Notes under the pieces: generated by a model
The model's database searches: none
What the model was told of the DNA's origin: nothing
Seen by the model: only the letters and a program-made list of their open reading frames with translations
Translations under genes and position numbers: made by a program
Assembly (NCBI GenBank): GCA_964528445.1
Contig: CAZGSL010000046.1
Location: 1-13,701 of the forward strand
DNA length: 13,701 nt
Direction of reading: 5' to 3'
Origin: JAXHMM01 sp964528445
GTDB taxonomy: Bacteria; Bacteroidota; Rhodothermia; Balneolales; Balneolaceae
Shown here: positions 7,729 to 13,701 of the stretch, one piece after another
Layout: each line of letters starts with the position of its first letter
How positions within the stretch are numbered: the first letter of the stretch is position 1

Positions 7729-7807
7729 GACGTTAAGATTTTGGATTGAAGCTTATTACCAGTATAACCAAGCCAGGCATAATTTAGTACTAAAAGTTAT
7801 AGATTGA
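7729..7807 (-). promoter_or_regulatory. Leader of the toxin-antitoxin pair with a 12-bp palindrome
   Basis: This AT-rich spacer lies upstream of the antitoxin ATG on the - strand. A perfect palindrome TTTAGTACTAAA lies at 7783-7794, about 55 nt before the start codon. A -10-like TATACT (read on the - strand, 7766 to 7761) lies between the palindrome and the gene, with no good -35 element at 17 nt. Toxin-antitoxin pairs are usually autorepressed at such inverted repeats, so the palindrome is a reasonable operator candidate. A chance palindrome in AT-rich sequence cannot be excluded. Confidence 0.4.
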
Positions 7808-8536
7808 TTAACCAGATCCTCGCGACTCAAACAGCAGCTCCCGGCTGCCCGGCCCGCAGTTGAAGAGCAGGTCGATGACCGACAGGTGCGACTCGAAGCC
7901 GTCCCACAGCTGCGGATACTCGGGATGCTCGAAATCGCTGTAGCGCAGCTCGATGCCGTGGCCGGCAAGCAGCTCCTCGTCGTTGTACTCCTTCCCGCCG
8001 CCCGTCCCCGAGAGATAGGCGCCGGATCCCGTCTCCCGGCAGATATCCACGATCAGCTCTGTCTTCTCCCCGAACTCGTCCAACAGCTCCGAGAGCCGCA
8101 CCGTGGGTGTACCGATCCCGAGGTAGTCCGCTATCGAGCCGATCAGGGAGATGTTCATTTCCGTGAAATCTTCCGCCTCCTCCAGCTCCCGCTCCACCAG
8201 CCCGTAGACCTCCTCGTAGTAGGGGGCCTTCTTGTAGTTCATCTGCAGGGTGCGCAGGTGCTTCCGCCTCCATTTGTCTCCCCCGAACGCCACTTCGGTG
8301 TAGGGCACCTTCCCCTTCTCCCCCGACGGAATGCTGACCGGGACGGTCAGCCAGGTGGTCCCGTTATGGGTCTTCACGCGGTTGCGGTTGGCAAAACTCT
8401 GTCCCCTGGGAAACTGCACGGCGTCCAGCAGCACGAAAAGGTCGCATTGCCCCATCTTGTAAAAGTAGCCCGCGTAGGGCAGGTAGTTGGGCTGGTGCAT
8501 CGCCATGACCCTGTTTTCATCCTTGTTGTTCGTCAT
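7808..8536 (-). CDS. WbqC-family protein of polysaccharide biosynthesis
   Basis: This protein belongs to the WbqC-like family (PF08889), found in O-antigen and capsule gene clusters; its biochemical role is not well established. Hallmarks are all near the N terminus: MHQPNYLPYAGYFYKMGQCD (13-32), LFVLLDAVQFPRG (33-45), NRNRV (50-54) and LTVPVSI (63-69). The 242-residue length matches the family. The start at 8536 overlaps the 3' end of the sulfotransferase gene by 20 nt and follows CAGGGAGC with very short spacing. A second ATG at 8506 (residue 11) would remove the overlap and still leave the conserved block intact, so the start is uncertain by ten residues. It is the last gene of the tight flippase-to-WbqC operon, before the toxin-antitoxin island. 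Confidence 0.92.
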   Translation of the reverse strand: MTNNKDENRVMAMHQPNYLPYAGYFYKMGQCDLFVLLDAVQFPRGQSFANRNRVKTHNGTTWLTVPVSIPSGEKGKVPYTEVAFGGDKWRRKHLRTLQMNYKKAPYYEEVYGLVERELEEAEDFTEMNISLIGSIADYLGIGTPTVRLSELLDEFGEKTELIVDICRETGSGAYLSGTGGGKEYNDEELLAGHGIELRYSDFEHPEYPQLWDGFESHLSVIDLLFNCGPGSRELLFESRGSG

Positions 8537-9527
8537 GCTCCCTGAATTTTTTCAACAGTTTTTCAAATCGTTTTTTCAATTCGGGCTGGTCGTCGTGGCT
8601 GCTCCGGCGAAAAGAGGAGGGGGGATACTCCGCCACCGGCACGGCCGCCTCCCCGCCGTGGTGTTTCTTCAGTTTCGCGTTGATCCGCTCCAGCTGTCCC
8701 CCGGGATCCGCGCAGAGTTCGTCGTAGCCGATCTCCATGCAGGGCCCGCCGTCCCCCATCCGCTCGAACTCCCGGCGGTAGAACCGGTCCAGGTAGTAAA
8801 TCTGTCCGGCGATCTGGTGCCAGTAGTCCCGGTCGATGATCTTCTCGTACTCCGGCGGTACGTAGCTCCACCAGTGGCCGGGATCGTCGTAGTATTTTTT
8901 GCGGGCCTTCAGGATGGAGACGGCCGTATCCAGCGGGTTGCGGCGTATCCGGATCCAGAGGGTTTTTCCGAGGATCCTGTTCAGGCGCTCCATGTGATAG
9001 GATCCGTAGATGTTCTTGAAGACCATGGGCCGCCCGAACTCGGCCTGCATGTTGGCCAGCACGCGGCGCAGCCCCTGCCAGTCGATCCGCTCCTCCGCCT
9101 CCCCGGCGTTCTTGATGTTTTCGAAATCCTCTTTCCGCAGCCATTCCCGCCAGAAGTAGCCGAACTCGTGGATGTCCTTCAGCTTTTCGGTGGACCCGTA
9201 GTGCGAGCGGAACGCCTGGAAGGGCTCGTCGTCCAGTACCGCCCGCGCGAAGCGGATTCCGGTCACGGGATTGCGCCAGAAGCGCGCCGCCAGGTTGTTG
9301 ACGAAGCCCGTCTCCAGGCAGTGGGCAAGAACCTGGGTCAGCAGCGTGGTGCCGGAGCGGGGCAGGCCGATGACGAACAGAAAGGGATGGGTAATCTCCG
9401 CCTCCCGGTAAAGGGAGCGCTCCAGGGGAATGAGCTGTGCGTTGAAACGCTCCAGGAAGTTCTCCTCTTCGGGCGGCTTGCGGTACTCCTCGCTGCGCTC
9501 AAGGTTGAGGTTCTTGTGCTTGGGCAT
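8517..9527 (-). CDS. PAPS-dependent sulfotransferase (Sulfotransfer_3 type)
   Basis: This cytosolic sulfotransferase moves sulfate from 3'-phosphoadenosine 5'-phosphosulfate to an acceptor hydroxyl or amine, here probably a sugar of the surface glycan or its lipid-linked precursor. The P-loop-like 5'-phosphosulfate site is FVIGLPRSGTTLLTQVL (51-67). The 3'-phosphate site is IRRNPLDTAVSIL (194-206), with the expected arginine and serine. The 336-residue length suits the family. No membrane segment or signal peptide is visible. The gene starts 7 nt after the amidotransferase-like gene and its end overlaps the WbqC gene by 20 nt, so all are read from one transcript. The acceptor is unknown. PAPS synthesis genes are not in the window and must be elsewhere in the genome if the enzyme is active. 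Confidence 0.93.
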   Translation of the reverse strand: MPKHKNLNLERSEEYRKPPEEENFLERFNAQLIPLERSLYREAEITHPFLFVIGLPRSGTTLLTQVLAHCLETGFVNNLAARFWRNPVTGIRFARAVLDDEPFQAFRSHYGSTEKLKDIHEFGYFWREWLRKEDFENIKNAGEAEERIDWQGLRRVLANMQAEFGRPMVFKNIYGSYHMERLNRILGKTLWIRIRRNPLDTAVSILKARKKYYDDPGHWWSYVPPEYEKIIDRDYWHQIAGQIYYLDRFYRREFERMGDGGPCMEIGYDELCADPGGQLERINAKLKKHHGGEAAVPVAEYPPSSFRRSSHDDQPELKKRFEKLLKKFREHDEQQG

Positions 9528-9534
9528 GTCCGGT

Positions 9535-10959
9535 TCAGGATTTGAGGTGCAGGGTGTAGGAGAGGACGGCGGTCAGCGCGTTGCATTTGGCCTGGGCCTC
9601 GCTCCGGCGGAAAACCTTCCGGAAGAGGGCGCGCAGCTCCGGTTCCTCCACCTCTCCAATATGGGCATTAAAGCGGGCATTTAAAACCTCACGCAGCCGC
9701 GGGTTCTTGCCGTACCACCACTCCAGCGGCGTCATCCGGTCGCCCGGCAGTCCCAGCTGCTCGGAGAGGCGCCGCCCCGCTTTGGCCGCCACGCTTGAGA
9801 GTTTCAGCAGGAGGGGGCTGCGGAGGGAGGTGCCGGACTTCTGCCAGCGGTAGGCGGCCATCCCGGGATGCCTTTGGCGCATCCACTCCGTGTAGAGCTT
9901 CTCTCCCCGGCGAAACTCCTCCGGCAGGGAGAGGCAGAAGCGGATCAGCTGCCGGTCGTAGAAGGGGGAGGGCATGTCGATCCGGTGAGCCACGGAGCGG
10001 TCGCCGTTGAGGGTGCCGTTGACCTGCCGCTGCTCCCAGGCGAAGAGCTCGGGATTGCCGTCCAGATAGCGCCCGCGCACTTCCGGCCAGATGCCGATCC
10101 GCTCGATAATCTCCGGGGCGTCCAGAAACCCGAGGCTCCCCGGCCGCCCGCGCAGTTTCGACTCCAGTCCGGTAAACGACCCGAAGAGCACATCCCCAAT
10201 CTGTCCGCTATGCAGTCCCCCGACGGAGGAGAGATCGGCCCTCTCCAGCGCATGGAGCATGTGGGCGGCCCCGTTGAAGGCCGTCACCCCGTCGTTCGCC
10301 CGCACGTACCGCTCCGGGTCGTCCGCCAGGTAGCTTCCGTCCTCCAGATCCACGAAACGGTGCCGGAACCCGCGGTCTCCCGCGATCTCCCGCGCGATCC
10401 GCTCGTCCGAGGTCCCCTCCCGGGAGAAGGTGAGGGTGCGGATGGGACCGTATCCCAGCTCGTCGGCCAGCAGCACATTCACCCGCGAATCGAGTCCACC
10501 GCTCAGCAGCGCCGCGTGCCCGTAATCGTACAGGCGGTCTTTCTCCCACTCCCGCTCCACGGCCCGCCGAAGCAGGCGGTCGGTCTCCTCCACCGCCTCC
10601 GCCATGGTGATATCGGCTGTCTCCCTGCGCAGGTCAAACCATCGCAGGGTCTCCCGCGAAAGGGTCTCCAGGTCGAAGCGCATAACGCTTCCCGGCGGCA
10701 CTTTCCGCACCTCCCGCGCCGGGGTGAGGTCGTCCAGCATGTACCCGAAGGAGAGCAAGCAGCGGAAGGCGTCGGCCGAGGGCTGCAGGGAGATCCCGGC
10801 CTCACGGCAGAGGGCGGTGACNNNNNNNNNNNNNNNNNNNNNNNNNNNNNNNNNNNNNNNNNNNNNNNNNNNNNNNNNNNNNNNNNNNNNNNNNNNNNNN
10901 NNNNNNNNNNNNNNNNNNNNNTCGCCGGACTCACGGTATGTGCCGTAAATGCCTGCCAT
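9535..10959 (-). CDS. Asparagine-synthase-like amidotransferase, interrupted by an assembly gap
   Basis: This is an AsnB-related enzyme. The family joins a glutaminase-type N-terminal domain to an ATP-pyrophosphatase domain that activates a carboxylate for amide formation. The visible start is MAGIYGTYRESG, like an AsnB N terminus but with Ala where the catalytic Cys2 should be, so glutamine hydrolysis is not expected. After the gap come SFGYMLDDLTPAREV and VPPGSVMRF, the usual end of the glutaminase-like domain, then the pyrophosphate loop LSGGLDSRVN (SGGLDS at 10486-10503) and GQIGDVLFG (10180-10206) in place of the family's G-D-G-x-D-E. In surface-glycan operons such proteins may amidate uronic sugars or other acids; that role is inferred. 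A strong AAAGGAGG lies 12 nt before the ATG inside the flippase gene. The ATG follows the flippase stop by 1 nt. Frame continuity through the N run is arbitrary. Confidence 0.82.
   Translation of the reverse strand: MAGIYGTYRESGXXXXXXXXXXXXXXXXXXXXXXXXXXXXXXXXXXVTALCREAGISLQPSADAFRCLLSFGYMLDDLTPAREVRKVPPGSVMRFDLETLSRETLRWFDLRRETADITMAEAVEETDRLLRRAVEREWEKDRLYDYGHAALLSGGLDSRVNVLLADELGYGPIRTLTFSREGTSDERIAREIAGDRGFRHRFVDLEDGSYLADDPERYVRANDGVTAFNGAAHMLHALERADLSSVGGLHSGQIGDVLFGSFTGLESKLRGRPGSLGFLDAPEIIERIGIWPEVRGRYLDGNPELFAWEQRQVNGTLNGDRSVAHRIDMPSPFYDRQLIRFCLSLPEEFRRGEKLYTEWMRQRHPGMAAYRWQKSGTSLRSPLLLKLSSVAAKAGRRLSEQLGLPGDRMTPLEWWYGKNPRLREVLNARFNAHIGEVEEPELRALFRKVFRRSEAQAKCNALTAVLSYTLHLKS
10822..10921. 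other. Assembly gap (100 N)
   Basis: There are exactly 100 undetermined bases, the usual placeholder for a scaffold join of unknown length. It falls inside the N-terminal domain of the asparagine-synthase-like gene. In full-length relatives the distance from Met1 to the GY...T...PPG region is roughly 100 residues longer than the distance seen here, so the real gap is probably several hundred bases (inference). Both sides belong to the same gene family and strand, which supports the join. Confidence 0.97.
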
Positions 10960-10960
10960 A

Positions 10961-12229
10961 TCAGTTGTAGGCCTCCTTTCCCAGTTTGAAGATCCAGAGC
11001 AGAAGGTAGATCTGGATGATCACCCCGGCCACCCCGTAGAAGGCCACGGCCAGCCAGGCGCTTCCCAGGACGATACCCAGAAAAAGGGCCGCCACACGCA
11101 GCACCAGGTAGGCGATCTCGATGCCGAACGCCTTCTTCTGGCGGTCCAGCATGTTGGGGATGTAAACCAGGGGGGAGACCACGAAGACCAGGTAGAAGTA
11201 GGGCGACAGCACCCGCGCGTACTCCCCGGCCACCCTCCACTCCTCCCCGAAAACAAAACCAAAAGCCGCGGGTCCGACGAGACCGAGCAGGAGAAAGGGC
11301 AGCAGGGCGATCAGCGCCATCTGTCCCGCCACACGCCGGGTAAAACGATAGATGTCGTCCTCCCGGTGGTACTTTTCGGTCACGCTCTTGCTGAATACCT
11401 GTCCCACGGATCCCGAAATGAGCTGAATGGGGGCGTAGCACACCTTGTGGGTGAGCCCGTAGAGTCCTGCCACCGTGTCCGAGAAAAAACTGTAGAGCAG
11501 GAAGGGGGGCAGCTGTCCGGAGGTGGCGTTGGTCACCGCGTGGGGAGCGTTTATTTTGGGAAAGTTTTCGTATTTACGGGCCACCTCCCGAAAGGTCTTC
11601 CCCGAAAAGGAGTCGGGCAGCAGCAGCCTCTTTTTCGCCAGGTCAATTCCTCCCCAAAGCCAGCTGCAGACGTCCCCTATGATCTTTCCGAACACCAGTC
11701 CCGCCGCCCCGAGCCCCATAATCCCCAGCCCGAGCTGGGAGGCGGTGGCCCCGGCAGCCTGGCTGAATTTGCTCCCCGCGATGGTCTTGTACCGCTTGTT
11801 TCGGTTCAGGCTGTAGGAGAAAATCTGGAAGAGTCCGATGCTGGCGATTCCGGCCGGTGCCCAGTAGAGCAGGCGCCCCAGTTCCGGGGCGTCCATCAGG
11901 CGGATGATGGTCCCCTCGAAGAGGTAGATGACCATGAGGGTGAGCAGGCTGACCGCCAGGGTCATGAAGATGGACAGAAAGGTGACGTGACGGGCGTCGT
12001 TGTCCTTTTCCGGCAGCAGGATGGCCAGCTCGTAACGGCCGGTGGCAAAGGAGACCACGATCGTGCAGATGGCGGCGAATACCGCCAGCGCCCCGAATTC
12101 GGCCGGGGTATAGAGGCGGGTCAGCACAGGAGAGGCCAGAAGCGGTATGAGCTGCGCCATCCCGGTCCCCGTCGCCAGCGTGAAGGCGTCCCTGTAGAGC
12201 GAGCTATTGGGGAGCAGTTTTTGAATCAT
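10961..12229 (-). CDS. Wzx-like polysaccharide flippase (MOP superfamily)
   Basis: This polytopic inner-membrane protein (422 residues, about 12 hydrophobic segments spread over its whole length) belongs to the polysaccharide biosynthesis/export branch of the MOP superfamily. These proteins flip lipid-linked oligosaccharides to the periplasmic face. Typical marks are an early helix pair followed by ASPVLTRLYTPAEFGALAVF (32-51), GRYELAILLP (64-73), FPKINAPHAVTNATSGQLPP in the middle, and FSDTVAGLYGLTHKVCYAPI before the conserved GQVFSKS stretch. These match the Polysacc_synt/Wzx pattern with P-rich loop and aG-x-Y-x-L motif. The N terminus lacks a signal peptide, as expected. It is the first gene of the - strand glycan operon and shares a 119-nt divergent spacer with the glycosyltransferase. 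The substrate is probably the glycan modified by the downstream genes. Confidence 0.93.
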   Translation of the reverse strand: MIQKLLPNSSLYRDAFTLATGTGMAQLIPLLASPVLTRLYTPAEFGALAVFAAICTIVVSFATGRYELAILLPEKDNDARHVTFLSIFMTLAVSLLTLMVIYLFEGTIIRLMDAPELGRLLYWAPAGIASIGLFQIFSYSLNRNKRYKTIAGSKFSQAAGATASQLGLGIMGLGAAGLVFGKIIGDVCSWLWGGIDLAKKRLLLPDSFSGKTFREVARKYENFPKINAPHAVTNATSGQLPPFLLYSFFSDTVAGLYGLTHKVCYAPIQLISGSVGQVFSKSVTEKYHREDDIYRFTRRVAGQMALIALLPFLLLGLVGPAAFGFVFGEEWRVAGEYARVLSPYFYLVFVVSPLVYIPNMLDRQKKAFGIEIAYLVLRVAALFLGIVLGSAWLAVAFYGVAGVIIQIYLLLWIFKLGKEAYN

Positions 12230-12258
12230 TAACAGATTCAGTCAAAAGTTGGTATACT
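12229..12258 (+). promoter_or_regulatory. Candidate promoter for the GT4 glycosyltransferase
   Basis: TTAACA (12229-12234) and TATACT (12253-12258) are each one base from the standard -35 and -10 hexamers, with an 18-nt spacer, on the + strand about 90 nt before the glycosyltransferase ATG. TATACTTG (12253-12260) is also one base off the Bacteroidota -7 element TAnnTTTG, though without a matching -33 TTG. The match abuts the flippase start codon, so the two divergent transcripts could interfere. It was found by eye only. Confidence 0.3.
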
Positions 12259-12307
12259 TGCGCATGCAAAGTCGATAAGATACACGGAAATATCTGGTAA
12301 TTGAAAA

Positions 12308-12326
12308 CCGGGATCCCCTCTCCCGG
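12308..12326 (-). terminator. GC-rich hairpin with a short T tract on the - strand
   Basis: CCGGGA (12308-12313) and TCCCGG (12321-12326) form perfect 6-bp arms around a 7-nt loop. Read on the - strand, the second arm is followed directly by TTTTCAA, which looks like a weak intrinsic terminator. There is no - strand gene to its right within reach, so it could stop antisense transcripts coming out of the glycosyltransferase gene. Alternatively it may act as a 5' leader hairpin, ending 22 nt before that gene's ATG on the + strand. Confidence 0.35.
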
Positions 12327-12348
12327 CAGGTGGTCATAACTGCGGAAA

Positions 12349-13515
12349 ATGAAGATTCTCTATCTCACGTGCTGGTATCCTACGGACGAGCAGCCCGGTA
12401 ACGGCATCTTCGTGAGGGAGCACGCCCGGGCGGCCGCATCGGCGGGTGTTGACGTGCATGTGCTGCAGATCTGGCCCGTGTACGACCGCTCTTCGCTGTG
12501 GCACACCGAAATCAGGAATTACGAGGAGGAGGGCGTCCGCGTCACCTCGGTACTGATTCGCTCCCGGTTTTACAAAGCCATCTACGGCTGCGTACCCCTG
12601 ATGAACCTGCTGGCCCGCCGTTACTATTTGGAGCAGGTCTATACCCGGTTCGAACCCGACCTGGTACACGCCCATGTGATCTACCAGGCGGGTGTGATGG
12701 CCTGGGCGCTGCACCGAATGCACGGGCTGCCCTACGTTATAAGCGAGCACTGGTCCAAATTGGACTGGTACTTCGACCGCCCCTGGTTCTCCTACCCGGC
12801 GCGGACTGCCTACAGGGAGGCCGAGGCGGTGCTTCCGGTCTCGGAATACCTGGAGGAGAACATCCGAAGCTATGTGCCGGACCTGGAGCAAGAACGTTTG
12901 CAGGTCATCCCCAATGTGGTGGATACGGACCTGTTTTATTATGAGGAGCAGCCGGAGAGAGAAGGGGAGGGGATCGAGCTGCTGGCGGTGATGAACTTTA
13001 CCCACGAGCACAAGCGTCCCCTGCTGCTCTTTGAAGCGGTCGCCGAGCTGCCCGAAGAGCTGCAGCGCCGGATCACCCTGCGGCTGATCGGCAATGGAGA
13101 GGAGGTGGTGGACGATCCCGAGGCGCTGGTCTCCCGGTACGGCCTGCAGGCCCGCGTGGAATACGAGGGATTCCAAGACAAGGCCTACATCGCCGGGGCG
13201 ATGCGCCGGGCCGACTTCCTGGTGCATCCCTCCGAGCGGGAGACCTTCGGCGTGGTGGTGGCCGAAGCGCTCTGCTGCGGACTGCCCTGCATCGTGAGTG
13301 ATCGCTGGGCGTTGCCCGAATTGATTAGCGAGGGAGAAGGCTACACGGTACCTGAAAACAGCGCAGAGGCCTGGAGCCGCAAACTGGAGAAAGCCCTCGG
13401 CAGCCTGGGGCAATTTGACCGCCCCGCCATGGCCGAAGCCAATCGAAAGCGCTATTCACCGAAGCTGGTTGGGCGGTACCTTGTGGAAAAATACCAAAGT
13501 GAGATGTTCGTTTAA
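12349..13515 (+). CDS. Glycosyltransferase family 4 (GT-B fold)
   Basis: This retaining glycosyltransferase of the GT4 type adds a sugar from a nucleotide-sugar donor to a growing glycan at the cytoplasmic membrane face. The N-terminal Rossmann-like domain begins MKILYLTCWYPTDEQPGNGI, with the GNGIFVREHARA block (17-28) typical of GT4 enzymes. The domain junction is VIPNVVDTDLF, and the C-terminal donor domain carries EKETFG-like ERETFGVVVAEALCCGLPC, with Glu298 and Glu306 forming the E-x7-E motif. The 388-residue length is normal. The ATG at 12349 gives the complete N-terminal strand; GCGGAAA before it is a poor ribosome binding site. It is divergent from the flippase and therefore a separate transcript of the same glycan locus. 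Donor and linkage cannot be read from the sequence. Confidence 0.94.
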   Translation: MKILYLTCWYPTDEQPGNGIFVREHARAAASAGVDVHVLQIWPVYDRSSLWHTEIRNYEEEGVRVTSVLIRSRFYKAIYGCVPLMNLLARRYYLEQVYTRFEPDLVHAHVIYQAGVMAWALHRMHGLPYVISEHWSKLDWYFDRPWFSYPARTAYREAEAVLPVSEYLEENIRSYVPDLEQERLQVIPNVVDTDLFYYEEQPEREGEGIELLAVMNFTHEHKRPLLLFEAVAELPEELQRRITLRLIGNGEEVVDDPEALVSRYGLQARVEYEGFQDKAYIAGAMRRADFLVHPSERETFGVVVAEALCCGLPCIVSDRWALPELISEGEGYTVPENSAEAWSRKLEKALGSLGQFDRPAMAEANRKRYSPKLVGRYLVEKYQSEMFV

Positions 13516-13701
13516 ATGCGGAATATATTTTCGTAGGCTTTTCAAAAGGGTATTCGCGGCCTCCCCTTCCGTATTGAAGTTCCTTCCCACAGCGTATAGG
13601 AGCCATGCTTTTCATATTCAGATTTTGAATACTCAAAAAGAATCAATAAATATACGATGTATTTAATACCATAGTTGCTTTCCGTTATGAGATGTCCTGT
13701 C
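13516..13701. other. AT-rich end of window with no supported gene
   Basis: These 186 bases follow the glycosyltransferase stop. The line 13621-13680 has only about 23% GC by hand count, far below the surrounding genes. A - strand frame is open from the window edge (13700) to a TGA at 13544-13542, 52 codons, but its product is not recognisable and such a length is plausible by chance. ATG codons near the edge on the + strand (for example 13687) leave too little sequence to judge. It may be the upstream region of a gene beyond the window. Confidence 0.5.

Noticed and set aside
9868..10989. + strand open frame through the amidotransferase gene and the N run
   Set aside because: It is antisense to a gene with an intact SGGLDS motif and partly made of undetermined bases.
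10949..12232. + strand open frame of 427 codons opposite the flippase
   Set aside because: It is a His/Gln/Gly/Asp-rich shadow of a membrane protein; the - strand reading has clear helices and family motifs.
12334..13413. - strand open frame of 359 codons opposite the glycosyltransferase
   Set aside because: It is antisense to a complete GT4 with an E-x7-E motif; no family resemblance.
13647..13665. Inverted repeat TAAATA/TATTTA with a 7-nt spacer
   Set aside because: The arms are only A/T, 6 bp long, in very AT-rich sequence; expected by chance, with no gene context.

Overview
The window is GC-rich bacterial chromosome (about 60-65% GC in sampled coding lines). It has densely packed genes, mostly weak or absent Shine-Dalgarno sites, and a 100-base run of N that marks a scaffold join. 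The gene content and sequence style (WbqC protein, Sulfotransfer_3-type sulfotransferase, PIG3-type oxidoreductase, ParE toxin with an IWDSRQDP tail, long NhaA) suggest the Bacteroidota/Rhodothermota/Balneolota neighbourhood. This placement is an inference from sequence style; there is no rRNA or marker comparison.

Region 1 (1-3057, + strand) holds two membrane transporters in one unit. The first is the C-terminal part of an APC-family amino acid permease whose membrane domain continues into a PTS EIIA-type domain with the conserved His and then a TrkA_C/RCK_C-type domain. The second, 38 bases later, is an NhaA Na+/H+ antiporter with all key residues. Region 2 (3080-6478, - strand) reads, in transcription order, PIG3-type NADPH:quinone oxidoreductase, histidyl-tRNA synthetase (hisS), and a membrane-anchored protein of unknown function with a faint AsmA-like look. 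It is convergent with nhaA.

Region 3 (6561-13515) looks like part of a surface-glycan locus. A PIG-L deacetylase (+) is divergent from the oxidoreductase. A tightly packed - strand operon reads Wzx-like flippase, asparagine-synthase-like amidotransferase (interrupted by the N gap), sulfotransferase and WbqC-family protein, with junctions of +1, +7 and -20 nt. A GT4 glycosyltransferase is divergent from the flippase. Together these would make, deacetylate, amidate, sulfate and export a surface polysaccharide. The exact glycan cannot be read from the sequence.

Between WbqC and the PIG-L gene lies an AT-rich island (about 40% GC by hand count over 7261-7800) carrying a ParE/RelE-type toxin and its antitoxin as an overlapping pair. 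A perfect 12-bp palindrome lies upstream and may be the operator. It looks like a late insertion. The last 186 bases are AT-rich and hold no gene I can support. No tRNA, rRNA, CRISPR array, insertion sequence or phage gene was seen.
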